A stretch of 18,727 bases of DNA, taken from NCBI GenBank assembly GCA_015711895.1, contig MU158635.1:1-18727 (forward strand), in the 5' to 3' direction. This DNA is from Candidatus Solincola tengchongensis (GTDB lineage: Bacteria > Actinomycetota > Geothermincolia > Geothermincolales > RBG-13-55-18). A model generated the notes under the pieces. It did not search any database. It was given only the letters and a program-made list of their open reading frames with translations, and was not told where the DNA came from. A program made the translations under genes and the position numbers. The number at the start of each line of letters is the position of its first letter. Position 1 is the first letter of the stretch. Of the stretch, positions 7,696 through 16,219 are shown piece after piece.

Positions 7696-8479
7696 ATATT
7701 TATAGCGGCCCTCTCACCTCAAAGATCTTGAGTCCACAGCGATCGTCTTTGGTGAAAAAACAATCATCACACCTTGTCTACCTTCGCCTAAGACGCTCAG
7801 GGGGGCACCGTTATAAGACCTTCAAGCTTGAAGAGAAGACTCCCCTCCATTGCGGGCGCTCGGGTCTCCTGTACCCCGCAGCGGAGCTTGGAACCGTGTT
7901 CATCCTGCACAAAAATCCCCTTCACGGCGGTATCTTGTACGGGCAAATTAGCCTTTGGACGCGGAATCCCGAAGATCGGGCCGGTTCGCTCATCATGTGG
8001 TCTCCCTCAACGCTTTCCGAGGGGAGGCACATTGGGACCTTCCGCACCCGGTGAACGGTGATGAGTCCGACGATGTGCTTGAGGCGAGCGGAGGATGAGA
8101 TGCTACCCGCTTCAAGGCCTTCCGGCATCCTGAACTGTGAATCTCATGATCGGCGAAGGGCGGGGGAGCCGGCCGCGCAGCACGTATTAAATACTTGGAG
8201 ATCTGGCGGCATTCCTGTTCCTATAAGGCACTATCATGATCTTCCTGGCGAAGCACGGCATGTTCAGAACCGCCATCGGATCGGATGGTCGAGATGGTTC
8301 GTTCAAACGCAGGCTTTTCCGTGAGAAAGCACCGCGCTGTCTCTTTCATCTCTTTATAAGAGCTCGAGCCGGGGGAAGACGGTCCGCATCGCCAGTGGGA
8401 GGAATGCCGAGGGCGTTGAGGTCGCGTTCCCACGGACAAGACTCTGACGGATGAAAGCGGTTTGGAGAGAGGAGGACCG
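7696..8479. other. Intergenic region without a convincing gene
   Basis: About 780 bases lie between the tRNA terminator and the exported hydrolase gene. Open frames up to 121 codons exist, but they lack ribosome binding sites and recognisable content. A 14-base perfect palindrome, CTTCAAGCTTGAAG (7820-7833), and a GTATT-A-AATAC inverted repeat (8184-8194) are present. One such palindrome is about what chance predicts for a window this long. A TATAAG at 8222 could be part of a promoter for the downstream gene, but its upstream CTTGGA is 22 bases away, too far for a standard promoter. Confidence 0.5.
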
Positions 8480-11400
8480 ATGCCTGGTTGTGAGAGGAGC
8501 GATATCAGGCGATGGGGAGACCGTGTCGCGATTCGTTTCCTTGTGGAAATCCTGATCCTCTTCCTCATGACGACCGTGACAATGGGTTTTACTTGCTCGC
8601 CCGTTACGGCTTGGGGAGGCGTTCTCGCCAAGGATACCAATGGCAAGGCAGCCTCGAAGGGGAGCGTGCAAGGCCGTTCCAATAACCCGAAGCTCACAAA
8701 CCCAATCTCGCCCGACGATTACCGCCCCGTGGCCATCTACAAGAGATCCTACCTGGCCGCGAACAGCTCTGGAAAGAAGCTTCTCTACCTGGAGGGAGAT
8801 GCCTACGAAAGGGGTTATGCCGAGGGTTATCTCTGCCCGAGAAGCGTGTACCGGATGACCCATGACTACGTGGACAACTTTATAAAAGGACTTGTGAAGG
8901 GCCTCGCCGGCCCGGGAGGATCGCTTGCGGAAGCCCCGTTCTTCGTTCAGACGGTCAGGCGCATCATGGCCCAGGCCGTGCTCTCCCAGGAACATGCCGT
9001 TCCCGAGGAATTCCGCCGGGAGATGCAAGGCATTGCTGCGGGTTGTCAAGATCGAGGCTTCGACGTGACCTACAAGGATGTCTTCCTGATCAACGTGGGT
9101 TTCGACTTCTTGTACTCCCTCGTATACCAGGGCGGGAGCCTTCTATGCAATGAATTCTCGGTCTTCGGAAAGGGAACCCGGGACGGACGGCTTTTCCACG
9201 GCCGAGACTTCATGTTCACCACGGGTGGCGACGTGTTCTCCGATGAAGCCCTGCTCATGGTGCACAAGCCCACGGACGGCTTCCCTCTGGTCGCCTCCGC
9301 CGCTCCGGGCTTCGTGGGCTTTCCCACCGCCCTGAACACCCAGGGAATCAGTTTCGGCATGGACATGGTCCCCAACCGTCAGAACCGTGCTCTGGTTAGC
9401 GGTATGGGATGCCTGCTCCTCTGTCGCCAGGTGACGCAGTATGCCTCCGATCTCCAAGAAGCCATAGAGATGGTAAGGAACACCTCGCGAGGGGTCTCGT
9501 GGCTCTTCATGATCGCCGACGGGAAGAAGCCGGACGCGGTGGTCCTGGAGACGGTGGCCGATCGCCTGACTCCTGAGGGAAATGACCTTCTCCTTACCTT
9601 GCTCGGATTGATTCCCGGCCTCTCCACTGTGGTAGACGGAGCGGGGGAGGCCCTGCCTGCCCAGCTGATGGACGGAACGGGGAAGATAATAACCGGTGCC
9701 GGTGACCTGCTGGAGGGAACGATGGACACGCTGCCCGTCCTGGGTGACGTGCATCCGGACCACGGAGTGGCCGTGCGAGCCGCCGATTACGTGGACCCGG
9801 AGGGGCTGGAACAATACCGCATCGTCATTCCTGCGCAGGACCCGCTGGTCCCCGAGAGGGAGGAGACGGTAGTCTCCGCCTTTCCATTGCAGAGGGAGCG
9901 CGAGCCCGGCCTTGTGGCCATGACCAACCATTACATACTCCCGCGCATGAACCTCACCCAGATGGGGCTCTTCTACCACACGATCGATACCCAGCAGGGA
10001 GGGGGCAGAGAGTCGGAATGGCGTTACGACACCATGCTCGATCTCATCCTGGAGCGCTACGGCGGCATAGATCGGCTTACGGCCATGTGGCTCATAGATT
10101 TCCTCAACCCCGCCCGGTGCGGCTATTACGGGACGGACACCTCGCAGTCGGTAAAAGGTCATCATGTGCTCATGGACAACCACTCTTTGGAGATATGGTC
10201 CCTGCACGGGTATTACGACGATCCTTGGCAGCATGTGGATTTAAAGAGGGTCCTCGGTCTACCCAAACCACCTCCGCCCAACGCCTTTCCCGTAGCCGTT
10301 ATTCGGGCCAGCACCGAAACCGCCAAGGCAGGAGAGGAGGTGACCTTCGACGGATCCGCTTCCTACGATCCCGATGGGAAGATCGTCTCCTGGTACTGGG
10401 ACTTCGGGGATGGGGAGAACGCTGCCGGAAAGACGGTTTCCCATGCATTTTTTACGGCAGGGGAGTACAATGTGACGCTCCGAGTTCTGGATGACAGGGG
10501 GTCTTCAGCGAGCGCTGTTTGCAGAATAAAGGTGGGCGACAAAGATGCCTGGCTTGAAGAACCACCCCGTAATCCTTATCTAGCAGATGGCTATTGGGCT
10601 CAGAGTCATAGGAACTCCTATTGTCAGGCTTCTTCACCTTTTCCAGGGCCAACAAGTGATAATATAGAATATAAGCGCCTTCCACTTATGGCAGATACGC
10701 CGATAACACTCGCCTTTTCCTCGCCTTACCCGGACGGTAAAAGGGTCATCTGGGGATCGGGTGTAGGTTTCACAGGCCAGGTTTTCAAAATGGATCCCGA
10801 AACCTTCACCTTCATCGACCAGTATTATCCTCAAGCGAAGGAAAAGAAAGGCTTGCAACTCGGATCCATCACGGGTGCATATAACGTTTTGGACAATGAG
10901 AACAACTTCTTCGTGCCTAGGGACAATGGGATTGATGTATATTGCGATGAAATACCTGGCAAGCGATTTTCTCCAATAAAACTCAAAGCAAGCTTTAGAA
11001 TTCCGGATGACGTATTATCAAGACCCGGAGAGGAAAAGGTCGTAGGTATGACCATGACCTACGACGGTATGATCGCTTTTGTAACTAACCTTGCAACCGT
11101 CGGAGTAATTAACAGGCAACTCGATTTACAGTCGGCTCATTACATTTCCCTCAATGGTGAAAAGGGACGTGATCCAAATATACCCATAGAAGAACTTGAG
11201 CAAGTATCCAACTCCATCGCCGCCTGCGAAAAAGGCGGGATCTACGTGGTCACCGATCATCGGATGTACAGGGTTCAATGGACGGGCAAAGAGCTGACCC
11301 TTGACCCGCAAAAGGGCGCATGGAGTTCGAAGTATGATGTAGATACGGAGCAGCAAGGGGGACGCCTCGGCAAGGGATCGGGAACAACACCAACTCTAAT

Positions 11401-12067
11401 GGGTACCGGAAAAGGCGATCGTTTCGTGGTCATAGCCGATGGAGCGAAGCTCATGAAAGCGGTGCTTTTCTGGAGGGATGACATACCGAAGGGATGGAAA
11501 CCAATTTCCGAAGGAAAAGACCCCAGGGTAGCCGCAGAGATGCCCATTACCTTTGGCCATCCAGACGCTATCGAAAGCTATTCCGACCAATCGGCTCTGG
11601 TAAGGGGATATGAGGTAGTCTTCGTTAGCAACACTTTGGGCCTCGATGCCCTGGATAGAGTGCCCCCCTCATTGCAACCTTACACCATGCTCCTCTCCAA
11701 TATTCCCGGTATTGCTCCCAGAGGAATGGAAAAGTTCAAGTGGAATTCCGCTAAGCGAAAATTGGAGAGGGTTTGGGCTAATCCGGATATAAGTGTGCCC
11801 AACTGCATTCCCTGCATGAGTGCCGAGACGAAGCTCATATATGTTACCGGACAAAGAAACGGTTGTTGGGTCCTTGAAGCAGTTGACTGGAGTACGGGTA
11901 AGTCAAGGTTCTATTATCAGATACCAATCTCCATTTATGGAATTGTGAACTTCGGAAGAGATTTCTTGCCATTTGCCAATAGTTTTTACGCCGCGACCGA
12001 AATAGGTCCTGATGGATGCGTGTATTCCGGTACTTTCGGTGGCGTTTCCCGATTCAAACCAAGATGA
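8480..12067 (+). CDS. Exported C45-type Ntn-hydrolase with PKD domain and propeller-like C-terminal module
   Basis: A 1195-residue protein. ATG 8480 follows AGGAGGA (8470-8476); an in-frame TTG at 8462 is less likely. The N-terminus has arginines, the hydrophobic core FLVEILILFLMTTVTMGF and a possible signal peptidase site after SPVTA, so it is probably exported. Residues about 85-365 resemble C45 (acyl-CoA:6-APA acyltransferase-like) Ntn hydrolases: EGDAYERGYAEGY early, then LLCNEFSVFGKGTRDGRLFHGRDF, in which Cys223 is the candidate nucleophile exposed by self-cleavage. Such enzymes hydrolyse or transfer amide-linked acyl groups. Residues 368-420 hold a hydrophobic Gly-rich insert, and 604-687 a PKD domain (WYWDFGDGENAAG). 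Residues 688-1195 have repeated strand-rich units and look like a propeller, by inference only. From about 10545 the G+C falls to 38-48% on hand-counted lines against 67% upstream, suggesting a separately acquired module. The natural substrate is unknown. Confidence 0.82.
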   Translation: MPGCERSDIRRWGDRVAIRFLVEILILFLMTTVTMGFTCSPVTAWGGVLAKDTNGKAASKGSVQGRSNNPKLTNPISPDDYRPVAIYKRSYLAANSSGKKLLYLEGDAYERGYAEGYLCPRSVYRMTHDYVDNFIKGLVKGLAGPGGSLAEAPFFVQTVRRIMAQAVLSQEHAVPEEFRREMQGIAAGCQDRGFDVTYKDVFLINVGFDFLYSLVYQGGSLLCNEFSVFGKGTRDGRLFHGRDFMFTTGGDVFSDEALLMVHKPTDGFPLVASAAPGFVGFPTALNTQGISFGMDMVPNRQNRALVSGMGCLLLCRQVTQYASDLQEAIEMVRNTSRGVSWLFMIADGKKPDAVVLETVADRLTPEGNDLLLTLLGLIPGLSTVVDGAGEALPAQLMDGTGKIITGAGDLLEGTMDTLPVLGDVHPDHGVAVRAADYVDPEGLEQYRIVIPAQDPLVPEREETVVSAFPLQREREPGLVAMTNHYILPRMNLTQMGLFYHTIDTQQGGGRESEWRYDTMLDLILERYGGIDRLTAMWLIDFLNPARCGYYGTDTSQSVKGHHVLMDNHSLEIWSLHGYYDDPWQHVDLKRVLGLPKPPPPNAFPVAVIRASTETAKAGEEVTFDGSASYDPDGKIVSWYWDFGDGENAAGKTVSHAFFTAGEYNVTLRVLDDRGSSASAVCRIKVGDKDAWLEEPPRNPYLADGYWAQSHRNSYCQASSPFPGPTSDNIEYKRLPLMADTPITLAFSSPYPDGKRVIWGSGVGFTGQVFKMDPETFTFIDQYYPQAKEKKGLQLGSITGAYNVLDNENNFFVPRDNGIDVYCDEIPGKRFSPIKLKASFRIPDDVLSRPGEEKVVGMTMTYDGMIAFVTNLATVGVINRQLDLQSAHYISLNGEKGRDPNIPIEELEQVSNSIAACEKGGIYVVTDHRMYRVQWTGKELTLDPQKGAWSSKYDVDTEQQGGRLGKGSGTTPTLMGTGKGDRFVVIADGAKLMKAVLFWRDDIPKGWKPISEGKDPRVAAEMPITFGHPDAIESYSDQSALVRGYEVVFVSNTLGLDALDRVPPSLQPYTMLLSNIPGIAPRGMEKFKWNSAKRKLERVWANPDISVPNCIPCMSAETKLIYVTGQRNGCWVLEAVDWSTGKSRFYYQIPISIYGIVNFGRDFLPFANSFYAATEIGPDGCVYSGTFGGVSRFKPR

Positions 12068-12079
12068 TGAATTCCTTAA

Positions 12080-12098
12080 TCGAGGGGTAGAACCTCGA
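12080..12098 (+). other. Short hairpin after the hydrolase gene
   Basis: TCGAGG (12080-12085) and CCTCGA (12093-12098) form a perfect 6-bp stem with a 7-base loop, 13 bases after the stop codon. No T-run follows, so it is only a weak terminator candidate and may instead protect the 3' end or do nothing. Confidence 0.3.
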
Positions 12099-12155
12099 AG
12101 GCATAACATTACCCGTCCGTATTAATCGTTGGTGGTCGGCATCCCTCGGAGGTTT

Positions 12156-12164
12156 AAAGGAGGT
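12156..12164 (+). promoter_or_regulatory. Near-perfect Shine-Dalgarno site of the acyl-CoA ligase gene
   Basis: AAAGGAGGT matches the anti-SD of 16S rRNA over nearly its whole length and sits 7-8 bases before ATG 12172. It fixes the start of the ligase and is the strongest ribosome binding site in the window, suggesting high translation. Confidence 0.8.
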
Positions 12165-12171
12165 TCTGGGT

Positions 12172-14058
12172 ATGGAGGCACCTTGGGTTCAGGAATATCG
12201 GGCCGTGGGAATCCCGGAGAGCCTGGAGCCCTACCCGGAAGAACCCACTCATCATTTCCTCGATAGGGCGGCGGAGAGGTACCCGGGAATGGGATGTGTG
12301 CAATTGGGCCTGGAACTTTCCTACGCCGAGATAAAGGAGAAGGCGGAACGCTTGGCCGGCGCTCTTTGGGAAATGGGCGTAGGGAAGGGAGACCGGGTGG
12401 CCACTATGTTGCCCACTTCTGTCCAGTTCGTCATCGCCGATACGGCAATATCCAAGGCCGGGGCGGTGCATATGCCCTGCAGTTTCCTGGAGGCTCGGGA
12501 TACCCTGCTGCACAAGTTCAGGGAAGGCACGCCGAAGGTGTTGATCTGCCTGGACGAGCACATGGAAACGGCGGAATTTCTGCGCACCAACTTCAAGGCC
12601 CTGCATGAGGTAATCGTGACCAATGTGGCCGATTTTTCCGAACTCCCTCCCGAACAGACGAAGAGCGGCAGGTTCCTCAGGCTCATCGAGGTTCTGGAGA
12701 ACACCGAGGCTCAGCCACCGGAAGTGGACATCAACCCGGCCGAGGACCTGGAGACCCTGCTCTTCACGGGAGGCACGACAGGGGTTCCCAAAGGATGCAT
12801 GCTGACCCACAGAAATATAGTGGCCAACGCGCTGCAGAGCACCTCCGTGTACGGGAAGATCACCAAGGTACTGGAGGGAAACATCGCCGTGCTCATGGGT
12901 TTGCCCTTCTTCCACAGTTACGGGCACTGCATGATGCACACCATGATCCAGATGGGCGCCACTATGCTCCTGGTCATAGACCCCCGGGATACCAGGTCCA
13001 TGCTCCAGATGATAAAAGAGTACCATCCCATCATGCAGATCGGGGTGCCCACCCAGTTCATGAAGATGCTCCAGGAAGACCTTAAGCATACCCGCATCAT
13101 CGGGATATCCGGATCCGCTGCCCTGCCCCCCACTGTTCAGGAGGAGTTCGAAAGGGCCAGCGGAAGCCTCATCTCCGAGGGATACGGGCTCTCGGAGATG
13201 TCGCCGGTCACCCATTTCAACATCTCCTCCAACATCCGGCTTTTCGGAGGCAGGGCGGCCATCAAGTTGAACAACGTCCTCCTCTTCAACCCGCTGGGCA
13301 TCGTCCTGAACCGGAGCCTGATAAAGCTTATAGGCTACAAACGTTTCGGCGAGTTTTTCACCTCATTGGTCTCCCTTCTGACCAGATTCAGTGGAAAATC
13401 CCCGAAGCTCAAGTCCATGGAGAAGAGGGGGAGCATCGGCATCCCGGTTCCGGACACGCTGGTGAAGGTGGTGGATCCCGATACCGGAAAGGAGCTCTCA
13501 TGGGAAGAGCTGGCAAGAGACGGCATGACCGGGGAGATGCTCCTGAGCGGGCCGCGGAGGATGCTGGGATACTGGCCCCAGCCGGGCAGCGGGATGGACG
13601 GGGAGGGGTACATCCACACCGGGGACATAGTGCGCATGGACGAGAGGGGCTATTTCTCCATCGTGGACCGGACCAAGGATATGGTAAACGTCTCCGGGTA
13701 CAAGGTGTACACCAAGGAGATAGACGACATCCTCTACGAGCATGAGGCCACGGCCCTCGCCGCCACCATCGGTGTGCCGGACCCCGACAGGCCGGGAAGC
13801 GAGGTGGTGAAGGTCTTCATCCAGCTCAAGCCGGAGTATGTGGGCAGGGTGAACGAGAACGACTACTTCGAATACCTCTCGCAGAGGGTGGCCAAATACG
13901 CCCGGCCGAAGAGCATCGTCATCGTGGAGGAGATGCCCCTCACCGAGGTGTACAAGGTGAACAAGAAACTGTTGCGTGAATTGGAGATGAGAAAGACACA
14001 GAAGGACCAGCTCGAGAAGGAGGGGGGAGACCTCGAAGCCGCATTCCACGTAGAATAA
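12172..14058 (+). CDS. AMP-forming acyl-CoA ligase (ANL superfamily) with a large internal insert
   Basis: A 628-residue, probably soluble enzyme that activates a carboxylic acid to its acyl-CoA via an acyl-AMP. Motifs in order are the phosphate loop TGGTTGVPKG (199-208), GYGLSEMSP (337-345), HTGD (482-485), the hinge region VDRTKDMVNVSGYKVY and the C-terminal PLTEVYKVNKK. In the last, Lys595 matches the catalytic Lys, although the usual Gly before it is Tyr. Between GYGLSEMSP and GSIGIPVPD (420) lie about 74 residues where most relatives have about 20. The extra part is hydrophobic and basic (for example NPLGIVLNRSLIKLIGYK) and could bind a membrane or a partner. The gene starts 104 bases after the hydrolase stop and heads a run of same-strand metabolic genes. 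The N-terminal MEAPWVQEYRAVGIPESL and total length fit long-chain or aryl acid ligases; the substrate is undetermined. Confidence 0.9.
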   Translation: MEAPWVQEYRAVGIPESLEPYPEEPTHHFLDRAAERYPGMGCVQLGLELSYAEIKEKAERLAGALWEMGVGKGDRVATMLPTSVQFVIADTAISKAGAVHMPCSFLEARDTLLHKFREGTPKVLICLDEHMETAEFLRTNFKALHEVIVTNVADFSELPPEQTKSGRFLRLIEVLENTEAQPPEVDINPAEDLETLLFTGGTTGVPKGCMLTHRNIVANALQSTSVYGKITKVLEGNIAVLMGLPFFHSYGHCMMHTMIQMGATMLLVIDPRDTRSMLQMIKEYHPIMQIGVPTQFMKMLQEDLKHTRIIGISGSAALPPTVQEEFERASGSLISEGYGLSEMSPVTHFNISSNIRLFGGRAAIKLNNVLLFNPLGIVLNRSLIKLIGYKRFGEFFTSLVSLLTRFSGKSPKLKSMEKRGSIGIPVPDTLVKVVDPDTGKELSWEELARDGMTGEMLLSGPRRMLGYWPQPGSGMDGEGYIHTGDIVRMDERGYFSIVDRTKDMVNVSGYKVYTKEIDDILYEHEATALAATIGVPDPDRPGSEVVKVFIQLKPEYVGRVNENDYFEYLSQRVAKYARPKSIVIVEEMPLTEVYKVNKKLLRELEMRKTQKDQLEKEGGDLEAAFHVE

Positions 14059-14507
14059 TGTAGACCGATAAACCTGTTCAGTGAAAAATTCCCAGTGTTG
14101 GCAAGGGGAAATTCCTCGCATTCATGAGTCGCGATGACGGCTTGTCGGGTACTCTCCACCGACCAAGAAAGTTTTGCATAGGGAACAAAGGACGGGAAGG
14201 TTTCAGGTGTTGATCCTTGGCCGGCTGGAGGTGTCGAGTGACATCTCGAGGAATCCAAAAAAACTTCTTATACGCGATTCATAAACGGAAGATAATGGTT
14301 TTAGCCTCCTTTTCCGGTGCAAGGATATATTTAAGCTTGAATGGGTCAAATCACAAACGCGGCACATACCCGTGGCAACCCTATTTTAACGGCCCGCTTT
14401 GCAATGCTATTGGGGATATTGAGAAAAAGGGATTAAAATAGCAACGAAACGACATTTAGGGGATGGGCGTTCAATAACCGCGTCCTTTTTCTGCGAATCG
14501 AGGGAAA
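14059..14507. other. AT-richer intergenic region before the FAD oxidoreductase
   Basis: About 450 bases between two same-strand genes, visibly richer in A+T than the flanking genes. It holds GAGGTGTC/GACATCTC (14228-14247), an 8-bp stem with one G-U pair and the loop GAGT, then an A-run. A GATAAT at 14291 could be a -10 box for the genes downstream, though no good -35 precedes it. No gene with a ribosome binding site is seen. Its length suggests that the downstream genes have their own promoter. Confidence 0.45.
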
Positions 14508-16070
14508 GTGAAGGAAACCGAGGTCCTCCGGCGGCTGGGGGAGGCCGTAGGTCCGGAGAACGTCTCCATGGACCCCGCAATCCTGGACGGTTACGCCTTC
14601 CAGAGCTTCGGCAACCTTGGGGAGTCCGTCCCCTGGATCCATCGCCCCGTTGCCGTGGTGCTTCCCTCAACGACGGAGGAGGTGCGGGAAGTAGTGAGAG
14701 CATGCCGGGAACTAGGATTCCGGTTCAAGGCCTTCTCCACGGGCTGGGGCGCCCATGGCGGGCCGGGCGGTGAGGGCGTGGTCCAGATTGACCTGCGGCG
14801 TATGGACCGCATCCTGGAAATCGACGAGAAGAACATGTACGCGGTGGTGGAGCCCTACGTCATCTGCGCCCAACTCCAGGCGGAAGCCTTGAAAAGGGGG
14901 CTCAATCTGCACATAATCGGCGCCGGGTGCGGGACCTCCCCTTTGGCCAGTTGCACCTCCATGGACGGCACAGGATGGACGGGGCTGAGCACCGGGTACA
15001 ACTGCCGGAACGTCCTGGCCGTGGAATGGGTCCTCCCGGACGGAGAGGTCCTCCGGCTGGGCGCGGCGGGAAGTGGCCTTGGGTGGTTCTCCGGGGACGG
15101 GCCCGGCCCCTCTCTGCGGGGCATCATGCGTGGCCTTTTCGGGGCCCGCAGCGCTCTGGGAGTATTTACTAAAGCGGCGGTGAAACTCTACCCCTGGCCC
15201 GGGGAGCCTCGGCCAGATGTCCGCGGCACCATGGACGACCTGCGCGCCGCCGTGCCTCCCAACTTCAGGATATACCTCTGCATCTTCCCCTCCTTCGAGG
15301 CCTACGCGGATTTCGCTTACCGGGTGGGGGACGCGGAGATCGGCTTCATGCTCTGCAAGAACTCAATAGGGCTCATCCTTTCGATCTTCATGCCCCGATT
15401 ACTGAAGAGACTCCCGGAAAGGGAGAACCTCAAGGCGGCCTTGAACGCCATGGAGCATATGTTCCAGTTCATGCTCGCCGCGTCCTCACCGGGGGAGCTG
15501 GAATATCAGGAAGAGGTCCTTCGGGAGATCGTCGAGAGATCCGGCGGGCTACTGGTGGACCTGGCGTCCACACCGGGCTTTGGGGGCGCCGTTTGGTGGG
15601 GGATGATCAGGGGCGCCCTGCCTCCACTCTCTTTCCGCATGGGAGGGATGATGGGAACCTCCTTCGGGACCTGCGGCGCTTTCGACAACTGCGTGAACCA
15701 ATCCCGGGTGGGGGCGGAGCTCAAGAGGCGCTACATCGAGCAGGGAAAGCTCTATGACGATTTTTCGGACAACGCTTGGGGAGGGGTATACGAGGGCACC
15801 GGGCACTACGGTCACCAGGAGGAGCTCATCCTCTTCGACCACCGAGACCCGCATCACCGGAGCGGTGTCAGGGAGTATGCCCTGGAGGCGGCGGAGGCCA
15901 TGCGGGACAGGAACTTCGGCGTGGGGCTGGGAGCCTTCATGCTGGAGGCCGTGGACAGGGACCGGATCTTCGGGCCCCACACCTGGGATTATCCCGCCTG
16001 GCAGGGGAGGGTAAAGGAGATGCTCGACCCGGAGGGCGTTGCGGACGGAAGCTTTTACTGCGCGGATTAG
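14508..16070 (+). CDS. FAD-dependent oxidoreductase, VAO/PCMH family
   Basis: A 520-residue flavoenzyme. Residues about 45-230 form the PCMH-type FAD-binding domain: RPVAVVLPSTTEEVREVV, the FAD loop FSTGWGAHGGPGGEG with VVQIDLRRMDRI, and later YNCRNVLAVEWVLPDGEVLRLG. The remaining 290 residues are the substrate cap region. They are Cys-containing (SFGTCGAFDNCVN) and end with DPEGVADGSFYCAD, as in glycolate/lactate oxidases, alkyl-DHAP synthases and the vanillyl-alcohol oxidase group. There is no signal peptide. GTG 14508 is chosen because the conserved N-terminus VLRRLGEAVGPENVSMDPAIL would be lost with any later start; GAGGGA (14500-14505) is only 2 bases upstream, a short spacer. It lies between an acyl-CoA ligase and a corrinoid methyl-transfer pair, so it may oxidise an alcohol or hydroxy acid in the same pathway. 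No covalent-FAD residue could be assigned. Confidence 0.85.
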   Translation: MKETEVLRRLGEAVGPENVSMDPAILDGYAFQSFGNLGESVPWIHRPVAVVLPSTTEEVREVVRACRELGFRFKAFSTGWGAHGGPGGEGVVQIDLRRMDRILEIDEKNMYAVVEPYVICAQLQAEALKRGLNLHIIGAGCGTSPLASCTSMDGTGWTGLSTGYNCRNVLAVEWVLPDGEVLRLGAAGSGLGWFSGDGPGPSLRGIMRGLFGARSALGVFTKAAVKLYPWPGEPRPDVRGTMDDLRAAVPPNFRIYLCIFPSFEAYADFAYRVGDAEIGFMLCKNSIGLILSIFMPRLLKRLPERENLKAALNAMEHMFQFMLAASSPGELEYQEEVLREIVERSGGLLVDLASTPGFGGAVWWGMIRGALPPLSFRMGGMMGTSFGTCGAFDNCVNQSRVGAELKRRYIEQGKLYDDFSDNAWGGVYEGTGHYGHQEELILFDHRDPHHRSGVREYALEAAEAMRDRNFGVGLGAFMLEAVDRDRIFGPHTWDYPAWQGRVKEMLDPEGVADGSFYCAD

Positions 16071-16219
16071 CGTTTCCGGCAGGGATGAGGCCTCGGGAAG
16101 CGATGGCCTGAGGGAAGAACCGATCGAGGGATGGGGAGTGCAACGAAAACGGCATTTTCTTCCAGCAAGCAAACTCGGCTTGCACTCCGAGACTCGGGAA
16201 TAGTGGGGGTGGGCAAGAG

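Noticed and set aside
7820..7833. Perfect 14-base palindrome CTTCAAGCTTGAAG as an operator
   Set aside because: About one such palindrome is expected by chance in a window of this size, and no promoter lies beside it.
9143..10234. 363-codon minus-strand open frame inside the hydrolase gene
   Set aside because: It is antisense to the C45-like domain with clear motifs; its own translation has no recognisable features.
12154..13215. 353-codon minus-strand open frame inside the acyl-CoA ligase gene
   Set aside because: It overlaps the ANL motifs of the real gene on the other strand and lacks a start signal.
14228..14247. Hairpin GAGGTGTC/GACATCTC as terminator of the ligase gene
   Set aside because: It is followed by an A-run rather than a T-run on the plus strand and lies 170 bases after the stop codon.
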